This document shows, one piece after another, positions 1 through 9,481 of a DNA stretch of 23,689 nt. This DNA comes from Physocladia obscura. Its lineage: Eukaryota > Chytridiomycota > Chytridiomycetes > Chytridiales > Chytriomycetaceae. The first letter of the stretch is position 1. Every line of letters starts with the position of its first letter. The DNA is taken from positions 1 through 23,689 of the forward strand of contig JADGJH010000244.1 of assembly GCA_027596945.1 (NCBI GenBank), in the 5' to 3' direction. The position numbers were made by a program, and so were the translations under genes. Under the pieces are notes generated by a model that saw nothing but the letters and a program-made list of their open reading frames with translations, was not told where the DNA came from and searched no databases.

Positions 1-173
1 TTATTTTTCAAATTGCCCAGTAAATTCTTCAAAGGACAAAAAACAAACAGTCATGGAAAAATGTATTGCAATGGTTCAAAACAGGCCCCTCAACATCAAT
101 GAACCATCCACAGGAGGCGGCGCATATGTGCGCAGCACCAGGCACACATCAAGTGTTAGCCTGGCTATTCCTA
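1..173 (+). CDS. Possible partial coding exon at the left edge (unrecognised)
   Basis: One + frame is open from the window start to base 173 and ends at a strong splice donor (GTAAGT at 174). An ATG lies at 53 after an A-rich stretch, so the exon could begin there or further left. From that ATG it reads about 40 residues, beginning MEKCIAMVQN and ending SLAIP. The start faintly recalls the helix-turn-helix of CENP-B/psq-type transposases, but the match is too weak to assign. I found no convincing next exon, and the opposite strand is also partly open. Treat this as a candidate exon, possibly of a decayed element. Confidence 0.3.
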
Positions 174-260
174 GTAAGTTTTTTCATTGTTTTTATAAAA
201 TAAAAATCTAATTAATTGAGATTTATTATTTAAAAACAAAAAAAAAAACAAACGAAAATG

Positions 261-513
261 GCTGCTCAACATCAACATTTACCCACAAAAATTGATACTG
301 ATGCGTGCAGCATGCAGATACCCATCAGTTGATGGAGCCAGCTGCGCCTGTAGTTTGTCTGTGTTTATTTAAAATAAAAATAAAAATATATTATTAAAAC
401 TGAACAAAAAAATAAATAAAACAGCTGCAAAGCATCAGCGCTTGACTGTAGGCAGTCACGCTCATGCAGGCAGCATGTGGAGATCCATCAGGTGATGGAG
501 CCAGCTGTACCTG
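261..513. repeat. Diverged 90-nt direct repeat, two copies 163 nt apart
   Basis: Copies lie at 261-350 and 424-513. The 44-nt core (307-350 against 470-513) differs at 7 positions. Both cores contain CATCA-nn-TGATGG, a small inverted repeat, followed by GGAGCCAGCTG. Each copy is flanked by A/T-rich runs of AAATAAA type. The spacing resembles a duplicated short exon plus AT-rich intron. Both strands have open frames through the copies, so neither strand nor coding status can be decided. Confidence 0.6.
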
Positions 514-573
514 CTGTGTTTTTATTTTGTTTTTATTTTAAAACAAATTAGTTTTATTAAAATAAAAAACACA

Positions 574-618
574 GACAAAACTGAGTGTGACAGCCACCAA
601 GTGCACACTCAGTTTGTC
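574..618. repeat. Hairpin-forming inverted repeat
   Basis: The left arm at 574-589 pairs with the right arm at 604-618 over 15 bases, with one bulged A and a 14-nt loop. The core arms are ACTGAGTGTG and CACACTCAGT. It sits just right of the direct repeat. Function is unknown; an element end or a structured intron is possible. Confidence 0.55.
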
Positions 619-2201
619 ACCAACAGAACACATCCACAGTTTGTGTTTTGAAATTTGTACCTTTGAGAATAAAAACAAAAAAGAACATTAATAAAAGAAA
701 GCTCCAATCACTCACCTGGACCATCTTGTGCAAGGGCATGGCTTGTGTAGTAGACCGGAGTAGAGAGCTGAAGCAATCCTAGCTGCCCATCAATTTATCA
801 CTTGTGAGACATACAATGTGTTGTTGCAAGTGCATACAATTAACAGAGCCATATCTGGCTTTCAGCATCTTTTAGCAGCAATTATGAATATGTAATGAAA
901 ATATTTCTACATTTAAAGCCCATTGTGGCACATTGCACTGAGTACCAACACAGCAGCTTAGACTGCTGTACCAATAGTGCCATGGGCCAAAACCACAACT
1001 TTCTTCATCTCTTTGATCATTACAATCTTACCCTACGAGAGACCTCAATAAAATTGAGCTTCCAAGAATTTCTATGGCACTAGCCCATTAGAGAGGCTTA
1101 GCACCATGACCTCTTCCCAGGGCGCTGCAAGTGGCGCTTTCAACCCTTCATTGAGAATAGTTATTTGAAAATTTTGGTCAGAGTCTTTGTGTGTAGCTAC
1201 TTTTTGAAAGGCAAAAGACAATATTTTGCAAATGGTTCATATGAAATTGATTGCAAAAAGCGGTTGACATGAAGGAAATAATACAATTAGATATGCAGGG
1301 GGTTTGCGGATCGTGTACCTTTCAAGGAGCTTTAACTGACTGCGAATTTAAAATACTGCTAATGTTGATGCAATAGTGTTGCAGTAAAATTATTTCCGTT
1401 TCACAAGTAAATGCTGCTATGCGTGAGTCACCGCATTATCTGCGTTGCTTTCTTAGTATTATTGTTTTCCGCAATACTTTTGTTAGTATCATGCTCCATT
1501 TTTGCAAAAATCAACTGCTGACTACAATGCATATTTTTATTGTTTCAGCTTTTAGAATGGTTTATGATCATTCCACATTTCTTTTAGCTCGAATTTTGTG
1601 TTTGAAAAATTGACCAAGTTTTTAATCTTTGTTAAGAAGTTTCAGGATTGGATACTGTAGGCAAGTGCGATTTCTTTCTGTTATTCTTCTTTTAACTAAA
1701 ATAAATACTTGTGGCATATTTCGGCTTTGATTTTGAGGATTGCTTTCCAAACTTTTCTTGATTTTTTATTTTTACCAAATTTTGAATTCATAAGCAATTA
1801 GCACTACAAAAAATTTGTACCCAGCGCCGTATATAACAATGCGAGTTTGACGGTCCTGTCCGTCATGCATTCGCAATATATTCCCATTGCTACGTTATTG
1901 AAGTAAAAACTGAATATGAAGCGTCCGCATGGGTGCATTCTGGGACTGTTTTCCTAATGCTTTAATTCATCCGATTACAATAAAATGAAAAGTAAAAAAA
2001 AAGGTAGATTTTCGAGCAAAGTGAGTATCAAATAAGTGAAATGGTGTGAAGTCACAAGCAAAGCAAGTGCGATGTGAATGCCATATGAGCGTATCGAAGC
2101 GAGTGCGAGCGTATAGAAAGTGAAGAACAAGCATATTGGGTATATTAAGCATTTGTATAGCATGTAAACAAAAATCAGAAGACGAAATCGAAAATAGTAA
2201 C
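619..2201. other. Intergenic stretch with no supported gene
   Basis: There are only short open frames with biased composition. A perfect small inverted repeat TGACGG-n6-CCGTCA lies at 1848-1865. A minus-strand GTGAGT donor near 713 follows a short open stretch, but no complete exon chain could be built. I see no RNA gene here. Confidence 0.5.
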
Positions 2202-2207
2202 TTTATT
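2202..2207 (-). terminator. Polyadenylation signal AATAAA for the small secreted-protein gene
   Basis: TTTATT on the + strand reads AATAAA on the minus strand. It lies about 55 nt past the stop codon at 2261, a normal distance for a 3' end. Confidence 0.6.
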
Positions 2208-2260
2208 CATGGTGGTCTTCAAATTACGAGTCAAATTCTTATAAACTCGAATTGCGATCA

Positions 2261-2564
2261 TTAAAGGATGCCCGCTGGGTCGCAGCAGAAGCCAGTGTCC
2301 GGAAGCGCATCGATGGAGCCACAGTAGCTCACCAAAGCATCGGGACTAAAAACTATGGTTAACTCTTCCATTTAAAAAGATAAAGGTGAAGTAGCTTTGT
2401 TTTTGTTACCATGACCAAGAACAAGAGTTTAGAAGAATCGAACATTCTTGTCTGTAATGGCATTCGTTGCAATTTCCAGGAACATACGGAGCAGGAACAG
2501 GGGCAGGGGCAGCAACAGCAATGCCAGCAAGGAAGCCAAGAGAAGCGACAATTTTGAAATGCAT
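2261..2564 (-). CDS. Small secreted cysteine-rich protein (effector-like, unknown family)
   Basis: Two exons, 2564-2410 and 2345-2261, join across a 64-nt intron (donor GTAACA, acceptor TTTTTAG at 2346) to give 79 residues. The N-terminus MHFKIVASLGFLAGIAVA is a textbook signal peptide, probably cut near residue 19, and is followed by an Ala-Pro-rich stretch. The mature part has eight cysteines (C32, C35, C41, C48, C52, C60, C72, C73), pattern C-x2-C-x5-C-x6-C-x3-C-x7-C-x11-CC, which could form four disulfides. The spacing is not that of hydrophobins. Size, secretion and cysteine content fit the broad class of small secreted proteins (effectors, defensin-like or surface proteins), but I recognise no family. 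A shorter unspliced reading stops after residue 51. An AATAAA lies just downstream. The gene stands alone in a long gene-poor region. Confidence 0.75.
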
Positions 2565-4062
2565 CTTCGACAACGTTTTTTGTTTTTTCTTTGAATATTT
2601 TTTTTTTTACGAAAAATGAAATCCTTTTATCCTTTTTGAAAATTTTTCAAAGCCAAGTCCATAAGCTCTTTTTTCATAATTTTTTTTTTAAATTTTTTTT
2701 TAAATGTGTCCGACTCAATTGAATCAGCAAATAACGATACTCTAATCTATTTTAATCTAAAGCATTTTGCGTCCTGATCACCACTTTATTTGATTGCAAA
2801 ACAGCGATATCCTTGTTCGCACAATAATGAAAAAAAATTAAAACCCGAAAATTTTCACTACTTTTTTTCATTGCCAAGTCGATTAAGTGCTGTTCCTGCA
2901 AGCGTTCTTTTTGTTTCTGTTTTCGTCAGATATGTACCACAGAGGTTTCGATTCTTGTCTGATTGAATTCAGCTTCAATATATAAACATGACGATTTTGT
3001 TTTTGTTTGTTTGTTTCTGAATATAACGCACTTGTTTAAATGAACCAGCAAAACACCAAGTCAGTTTCATCTTATTTTTGAAGTGGCATACTAAGTTAGA
3101 AAGCAGATTTAATTTTAAATGACAATTTCGTGGTTTGTGATTTGAAATGTACACACTCGACGACACCTTAAAATGAAAAAGTATATACAGTCCGATTCCA
3201 GTATCAGACCTTTTGTTCACCGTCAATTTTGCCATAGATCAAATATCGCATTTGATGCAAATACTGTTAAATACCGTTGAGGATCGTTCTTTGTGGTTTC
3301 ACTTCTAAGCAGACGTCCCCGACACCTAAATTTATCAAGAAACACTATAAAAATGCTGGCAATGTAGTCAAATTATTCTTGTAGTGGATAAAACTAAGTC
3401 AATGATACTTGTCGCAAATAAAAAAGTGGCAGAGTGACAATATTCAATCTGTATTAAATCTGTTTCTACAAGGTCAAAAAATATGTGGATTGAAACTAAC
3501 GTCATTGAAACTTTTTTAGACTAGGATATAAAAAGGAAGTTACCAACTTGCATCAGCCGGATGAGCAACAATTGGTATCTCTTATACTCATAAAATAATC
3601 GAAGAACACAAAACACTAATGCAGCTGTTCAAATTTTTTACTTATTGTAATCATAAAATAATGTCTAACAGGTGGCTGAATGGTTAAGTTAAATTTGGTG
3701 CATGTTTAGTCAAAAAAATAAAAGAACAAGAAGTTGGCAGCCAAGTTTCTCAAGGGACGGGACGAGTTGCGCGACAAATTAACCGTCGATCTTGGTGCGA
3801 TAGGACATAAATAGATCGTACTTGAGAATACTGTGCTCCTAGCACGTTTTTGCGATTGCCATTTGTTGCAATTGTGAAGGGAATATTTTCGACAACTTCT
3901 TTTGATACAAAATTCAATGTGGCACTAAAATTTTTCTCCAATTATTGAATTGGACCAGAAATGGTGCGTGTTTGGAGCGCGTTCCGGCGACGCAAATTTT
4001 CAATTTTTTTAGTATACTGGGGACGGATCAGTAAGAAAAAAATCTTCCCCAAAAAACAGAAA
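2565..4062. other. Long intergenic region before the transporter gene
   Basis: Mostly AT-rich with homopolymer runs. A consensus TATAAAAAGG at 3527-3536 (+) has an ATG 25 nt further on (3561), but that frame gives only ten codons. A minus-strand stop-free stretch of 63 codons (3750-3941) has natural-looking composition but starts at TTG and has no supported upstream exon. The end nearest 4062 presumably holds the transporter promoter. Its in-frame ATG at 3961 is rejected as start because the extension is Arg/Lys-rich and unlike transporter N-termini. Confidence 0.45.
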
Positions 4063-5788
4063 ATGACCGAGGAATCAGAAGACAAGAGTCCAGATCTTAT
4101 TCTTGAAGCAACTCCTGCTTTGGACCAAGCTCAAAACTTCTGGTCGGCAATAATGCCGGTGATGGCCTGTGGTGCCGGTCTCTTCTCAGACGGTTACGTA
4201 AACAATGTGAGTTCGACAGAAATGCAAGCACGTGATTAATTATCAATTCACAATTTAAAAATAGGTTATTGGTTCTGTCACGACAGTACTTTCTCTGCAA
4301 TACGGATCGACTTGGAGCAGCTCGAACGCCAAGCATTATGTTGGTGACATTGCGTTTGTTGGAACAGTTGTTGGGCAGCTCGTTTTCGGTTATCTGTCAG
4401 ATCATTGGTCGCGCACAAACTCCTTGTTGATATCAACAATAATTTTGATCGTTTTCACGGCTCTTGCGACTGGATCATATTTTAATGGTGATCCTGTGGG
4501 AATGTTCAATATGCTGGCAGTGTGGCGATTTTTTGTAAGTGCTTAGGGTTACTGATATTTCAAGATCTGACGAAAATTTTTATTTTTCAGGTTGGTATTG
4601 GAATTGGAGGTGAATATCCAGCTGGAAGTGTTGCGTGTGCGGAATCAACAGGAGAACTAAAGGCAGGAACTAGAAACACCTGGTTTTTTTTTTTTAAAAA
4701 AAATTCTATCTATTGGGTACTAAAAAAAAAAAAAAAAAAAAAGTCACTAAATTTTCCCTCAGGGATTTGTTGTTGGTGCTTTTGTGCCGTACATTCTTGC
4801 AGCAATATGTAACAATGAAAATTATGGTACTATTTGGCGCACCAGTCTTGGAATTGGTATCATCTTCCCGTTAGCCTTGTTTTATATTCGTTTGAAGCTC
4901 AAGGAACCAGAAGAGTTTACTCGCAACTCTATGCGATATGCGAAAACTCCATACTTCTTGGCTCTTCGCTTTTACGGACCCCGTTTGTTAGTTGTCAGTT
5001 TGATTTGGTTCATTTATGACGTAAGTAGCCCATTTACTAAGCAAATCTGTTTTTCTTCCATCTGACTTGTAAACGCAAAAAAAAAAAACAACAATAATAA
5101 CCAGTTCTCGTCATATTCGTTTGGTCTTTACTCATCTACAATTTTAGCCGGTATTTACGACAGCTCTGCACCATTGACCACCATATTTGGCTGGAACACG
5201 GTCATCAATCTGTTCTACATTCCCGGCTCAATGCTCGGCGCGCCATTGTCTGATAAGCTTGGTCCACGTTGGGCCCTTATAATTGGTGTCACATTACAAT
5301 CAGTTGTCGGATTTATCATGGCAGGCTGTTATGAAAGCCTGGCACAACCTAATATGGTTGCCGGCTTCGCGATAGTCTACGGAATCTTCCTGTCACTGGG
5401 AGAACTCGGTCCCGGAAACAACATTGGTCTTCTCGCAGCCAAAACTTGTGCAACAGGTGTCCGTGGGCAATACTACGGAATCGCAGCTGCGGTCGGGAAA
5501 ATTGGCGCATTTATTGGAAACTACGTGTTTCCGTATATTATTGCGGCTGGTGGAGACTCTGACGTCTTATCAGCACAGTATCCGTTTTGGGTGTCAGGAA
5601 GTTTGTGTATTGTCAGTGCGTTGCTTGCGGTATTCTTTATTCCAAATATTGACCAAAACACTATTTCTGCTGAAGACTTGCGATTCCGAGATTTTCTTGA
5701 AGCGAATGGATACGATACGCGTCAATTGGGACTCAAGAAGGGTGAGGTTCTTGAAGGAACTGTGTCGGGCGAAAAAGACACAGCTTGA
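4063..5788 (+). CDS. MFS transporter, Git1/Pho84-like (glycerophosphodiester or phosphate uptake)
   Basis: Five exons (4063-4206, 4265-4534, 4591-4716, 4763-5020, 5105-5788), all split in phase 0, give 493 residues, close to the usual 500-550. The protein should be a 12-helix plasma-membrane proton symporter. Family marks are the GQLVFGYLSDHWSR loop (residues 85-98) and GIGIGGEYPAGS (140-151), the hallmark of the phosphate/organophosphate branch that includes yeast Git1 and Pho84. The acidic start MTEESEDK follows an A-rich leader. Intron 3 is only 46 nt and includes about 20 adenines. The exon before it ends in a run of Ts and As encoding FFFFKK where relatives have an ordinary membrane helix, so a homopolymer error or local drift is possible there. 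Substrate is inferred from family; glycerophosphoinositol, glycerophosphocholine or phosphate are all possible. An AATAAA follows at 5901. Confidence 0.9.
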
Positions 5789-5900
5789 TGTGCCAATGCC
5801 ACCTTTTTTTTTCTGAGTTCATTTCATTGTTATTTGATGAATAGTTTTAGATTCAACTGACTGGATTTGTTTCAATTCACGCATCGTTTCCACATGCTCC

Positions 5901-5906
5901 AATAAA
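5901..5906 (+). terminator. Polyadenylation signal of the MFS gene
   Basis: AATAAA lies 113 nt after the stop codon. No other + strand gene ends nearby. Confidence 0.5.
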
Positions 5907-6269
5907 TGAGAAACCATAATGTACGGCACATACTGCACTGCAGCGAAGGCTTTGTTTATTTATTATTTGCTGCTAACCTGGTGGCATTATATTATAATAA
6001 TTAGATACACCGGGCATAGTAGTATTGACTCCAAAATGAGAATTGCTTAAAGGTCACTTAATATAGCACCTGCTTGTGTCGGCAAAAATTGATCATTGTT
6101 CACTTATCTTACATAAAGACAAATTCACTTTTTGAATAACAGGATCGTGGATATACATATCATAACTATTTGTGAATGTTTTATTTATTCCCTTGTATTT
6201 CTCTGCCACAAATTGTAACACGATTATTTACGCCGTTTCAAAACCATAAAAAAAAGTGTGTCTAGTTGG
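5907..6269. other. Intergenic, no gene seen
   Basis: AT-rich. It holds a minus-strand AATAAA (6183-6188) that would suit the candidate gene ending at 6270. Nothing else is recognised. Confidence 0.5.
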
Positions 6270-6543
6270 TTATTTCGTTGTAAAAATATGTATTCCTACG
6301 TTTTCCAGCATATACGATATCTTAGTTGCTATAAAATCAGGATCGATAGAATCCGGTATTTGCATAATGCATACTGAAGGCAAGTGGTGACAATCCACTG
6401 TATGGTTTATAATTGTTGATGAAATCAATGCTGCAGACATGGAATTAAGTTTTTCCAACCGCAAATATTATCAAGAGAGCAATCTTTCAAATTATAATTG
6501 TAGTGAAAGTACCTGTGACCTGGAAGGAGACTTGCTCAGATTT
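6270..6543 (-). CDS. Probable unrecognised gene, 3' exons
   Basis: The last exon (6430-6270, 53 codons with stop) and a 31-nt exon (6543-6513) join in frame across an 82-nt intron (donor GTACTT, acceptor CTGCAG). Together they read about 63 residues, starting KSEQVSFQVTALISSTIINH and ending IHIFTTK, with ordinary balanced composition. A minus AATAAA lies about 80 nt past the stop. Upstream exons are unresolved; a stop-free stretch around 6570-6660 on the same strand looks coding but does not connect cleanly. An in-frame ATG at 6440 could instead start a 56-residue protein. If the gene begins near 6728 it would be divergent from ACMSD and share its promoter region. No family is recognised. Confidence 0.4.
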
Positions 6544-6753
6544 CTAATTCTTTTATTTATTTATGGTAAAATTTGCATTTGGATTCTTGGATTTGCATTA
6601 ATAGAAATCGTGAAGAAAGAGGATTGGTGAAAGTCCAGTGAATGCCACGAAAATTTTTTAAATTTTTGAACAGCTCAGACCAGAAAAGCTAACAGTTATT
6701 AACCATAGTTATTAGCATTTTGATTCATGAAAATAAAATATAAATAAAGAACG

Positions 6754-6760
6754 TATAAAA
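6754..6760 (+). promoter_or_regulatory. TATA box of the ACMSD gene
   Basis: TATAAAA lies 58-64 nt before the chosen ATG at 6818. This is close to the spacing seen before the PAN-domain gene, and implies a short 5' leader. Confidence 0.6.
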
Positions 6761-6817
6761 CTCGCCTCAACCTCTCTTTTGAACTGACTTGCTGTGAAAA
6801 AAAAAAAGAGCATTAAA

Positions 6818-8028
6818 ATGGAGATGGAAACCGAAACGACAGGAGTCAACAGTTGCTGCGGACAAAGCAACAGAAAAGAACATTTTCGAGTTGATATACA
6901 CACACATATAATGCCCGCCAGACTTCCCGATCTCAACCAGAAATACGGATATGGGGGTTGGATCTCAGTGCAAAACACGGGCGATGGCAAAGCCAAAATG
7001 ATGCTCAATGGGAAACCATTCAGAGACGTCGAGTGCAACTGCTGGCAACCAGAAGATCGCATCAAGGAAATGGCTGCAACGAGCGTCAATGTGCAGGTTA
7101 TTCTGGATAGCTTTGATCTTACTTACATTAATTCAGTCATTTGATTCAACAGATTCTGTCCACACTTCCTGTCTTTTTCAATTACTGGGCCAAGCCTGAA
7201 CATTGTCTCGATTTAGCGCGGTACCTTAATGATAATATTGCCCAGACCTGCTCACTGTATCCCAAAAAGTTTGTTGGTCTCGCGACTCTTCCGATGCAAG
7301 CGCCCAGTTTGGCGGTCCAGGAACTTCGCCGTTGCGTCGAAGAACTTGGCTATAAAGGAATCCAAATCGGAAGTCATATTAATGGTATCATGTGACCATA
7401 GTGCCACGCTCAGAAAAATGATCAACAAAAAATTGAATGATAATAATTAACAGATTGGAATCTTGACGCTGCTGAACTTGAACCGATTTGGACAGCCTGC
7501 GAAGAACTTGATGTCGGAGTCTTTATCCATCCATGGGATATGGACAACAAGGGCCGTATGGAAAAGTATTGGTTTCCTTGGCTGATTGGAATGCCCTGCG
7601 AAACAACTGTTGCAATTTGCTCCCTAGTTTTTGGCGGAGTTCTTGAGCGTCACCCAAACTTGCGCATTTGTCTTGCCCATGGCGGTGGCTCATTTCCTTT
7701 CACTGTTGGACGTATTGAGCATGGATACCAAGTCCGTCCAGACTTGTGTGCCACGAACTGCAAGCAGAATCCATTAAGCTACTTGGGGAGAATCTGGACA
7801 GACTCACTTGTGCATGATGAAGACGCCTTGCTGTTTCTGATTAAAAAGATTGGTATTGACAGAATCATGTGCGGCAGTGACTATCCATTTCCTCTTGGAG
7901 AAAATGAGCCTGGAAAGTTAATTGCACAATGCGCTACATTAAGTGATGATGATAAAGCAAAGTTGCTGGGAGAAAATGCTGTCAAATTTTTTAGGATTGA
8001 TGCCGAATCTTTTAAGGAGAATGCCTAA
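6818..8028 (+). CDS. ACMSD: 2-amino-3-carboxymuconate-6-semialdehyde decarboxylase (ACMSD)
   Basis: Three exons (6818-7096, 7153-7384, 7454-8028) give 361 residues; human ACMSD has 336. The enzyme decarboxylates ACMS to 2-aminomuconate semialdehyde, diverting kynurenine-pathway flux away from quinolinate and NAD. It belongs to the amidohydrolase superfamily and uses one Zn in a TIM barrel. The family's metal and catalytic residues are visible: H28 and H30 in VDIHTH, H196 in FIHPWD, H246 in AHGGG and D313 in GSDYPFPLG. Family blocks YGYGGW, VGLATLPMQAP and RPDLCA are also present. The extra length is an N-terminal tail of about 20 residues with a Cys pair (SCCGQ). The splice junctions were chosen because they restore the family alignment without gaps (NVQ|ILST and HIN|DWNL). 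A GTG-initiated reading from 6794 is only an extension upstream of the real ATG. AATAAA lies at 8032. Confidence 0.95.
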
Positions 8029-8031
8029 ATC

Positions 8032-8037
8032 AATAAA
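8032..8037 (+). terminator. Polyadenylation signal of ACMSD
   Basis: AATAAA begins four bases after the stop codon, which implies a very short 3' untranslated region if this is the signal used. Confidence 0.5.
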
Positions 8038-8387
8038 TTCAATGAGCATTTCTTCACTACAAAGTTTTCAATAATATTCCAATTTGGTGAAATAGTGTGC
8101 CTTGACGTTTGAAGAAAGAAGAGAGTTTTATGAACCTAACCTGTTTAGTTGATAGAACAAACTTGAACCCAAACCTAATCCTCTCAGTTTTTCAGCAATA
8201 CAAACTACAACAAAGGTAAATGCTTGCTAATTATTCAAGTTTATTGACAAAAAATGCTGGACATCAATAAAATTGTTTATGAAAAATTGTAATTATTAAT
8301 TTTGTTGAAATAGAAAAAACCAGGAGAAAGTCTGGAAGTTGGAAAAAAACTTATGAGCAAACTATGGAGTACCTTTGAGCTCTGGTT
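8038..8387. other. Intergenic, nothing recognised
   Basis: AT-rich sequence between ACMSD and the transposase relic. No frame, repeat or RNA signal stands out. Confidence 0.5.
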
Positions 8388-8643
8388 ATGTCCAAATATG
8401 CATCAGAAAGCACCATCTACAAGTACTACTTTCATCTCATGCATATGACTGAAATCAGTCATATCTACAATAAATTGGTTACAACAATCAGCAAATGGAT
8501 CAATCAGTTTGAGACATGAAAAAATGAGACAAAAGTAGCAAAAAATTTTTTACAAGGTTTTAAGCACACAGTGGATGCGGTTAGTAAACTGTTTTATTGA
8601 GCAGCCTTTGTCTTTTTTAGATGGAGTACAAGTTGCTTTTTAA
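8388..8643 (+). pseudogene. Decayed DNA-transposon transposase fragment (Tc1/mariner-like N-terminus)
   Basis: An ORF of 43 codons (8388-8519) contains STIYKYYFHLMHMTEISHIY then ISKWINQFET. This looks like the helix-turn-helix of Tc1/mariner or IS630-type transposases (short helix, MxxxEISxIY turn, TISxWI recognition helix). After a stop, a +1-shifted stretch (8548-8643) contains WMRLVNCFIEQPLSFLDGVQ, resembling the following segment of such proteins, where a hydrophobic helix leads into xLxEL/xF. The frame change and stops show it is dead. The DDE catalytic domain was not found downstream, and terminal inverted repeats were not identified. The family call rests on pattern resemblance only. 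Confidence 0.45.
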
Positions 8644-9400
8644 CAGCAAAACGCATCTGCAACTGCACTTGTTGCCCTACCCAGGGCTGCAAGTCTGCAA
8701 CTCTTACATTGCACATCACTGGTGAGGCCCCAAACCAATTTGGGTTTGCATACATCCAGCATAAGTACAGGGTGTGCAACTGCTGCTGCCGCCTTGATGC
8801 TGCTCCATGTGAAGGCAAGAAAAACTGCCTGGGTTGATCTCCTGGTGGAATGGGAGGCAGAGCATGTGAAGTTTGTGCCGGTGCAGCTGACATAAAAACG
8901 CCAGCACACAGAGTTGATGCCATGCACAAACAACAACTGAATCTGGATCAGGATTACAGATTGAAACTTCCAGCCTTGGTAAGGGGAAGGTACAGCAGAT
9001 GCTGCTATTCGCCCCAATCTTGACAGCCGCAAAAGGATGTGAGCCAAGCGGCAGCATCTTAGCAAGCAATGCATCCAAAACAAACAAAGCGATGGACAGC
9101 ACCGCTCAAAACTATCTGGCAGCAGCTGCCACAACAACAATCGAAACAGCATCAGCAGCTGCATCGACCAACGTAAGTGCGCCATTCTGCTTTGGAGACA
9201 TGGCTCTGTTGAACAATGAGCTCCTATGATTGTGACCTGCATGCAGCCATGGGACTGTATATTCATCTGACTGCTTCAGGAGTCATGTTCTCAATTTTAG
9301 TGACTACTGTAGATTTTCGAATGGATGCCAATCTCCTCAAATACACAACAGCTCGAGGGGTCATGGACTATTGGTTGAAAGGGTTGCGGGATTAGTTCAA
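8644..9400. other. GC-richer island with unresolved, probably decayed coding sequence
   Basis: Composition shifts to clearly higher GC with many CAG/CTG words, so several frames are open on both strands by chance. On the + strand a stop-interrupted frame carries a Cys cluster (CNCTCCPTQGCK, then CNCCCRLDAAPC) around 8657-8810. A good splice donor GTAAGT lies at 9174. A 59-codon ORF at 9216-9395 (start MSSYDCDLHAAMGLYIHLTA) looks natural in composition. None joins in frame to the kinase gene that follows. It may be the remainder of the neighbouring transposon or a dead gene. The three long minus-strand frames here are not believed. Confidence 0.35.
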
Positions 9401-9481
9401 TGATTTGTGAAAGAGTTTCAATAAAGTGGATATTATTTGTTTTTGGTGGGTCAGGTTCGCTGTGACAATTTTGTTGAATTG

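Noticed and set aside
2975..3235. 86-codon minus-strand ORF
   Set aside because: ATG-initiated but Lys/Asn/Ile-rich as expected from AT-rich DNA, with no family resemblance.
3750..3941. 63-codon minus-strand stop-free stretch near the transporter promoter
   Set aside because: Composition is natural but it begins at TTG, has no resolvable upstream exon and no AATAAA after it. Kept only as a note in the intergenic entry.
3961..4062. Upstream in-frame ATG of the MFS gene
   Set aside because: It would add 34 residues rich in Arg/Lys and aromatic residues, unlike transporter N-termini; the later ATG has an A-rich context like other genes here.
8640..9266. Long minus-strand open frames over the GC-rich island
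   Set aside because: All three minus frames are open at once, their products are rich in Leu, Cys and Ser, and no splice or start context supports them; this is expected from high GC.
9216..9395. 59-codon + strand ORF as first exon of the kinase-Sel1 gene
   Set aside because: Its available GT donors are in phase 2, while the only acceptor before the kinase exon needs phase 0, so it cannot be joined.
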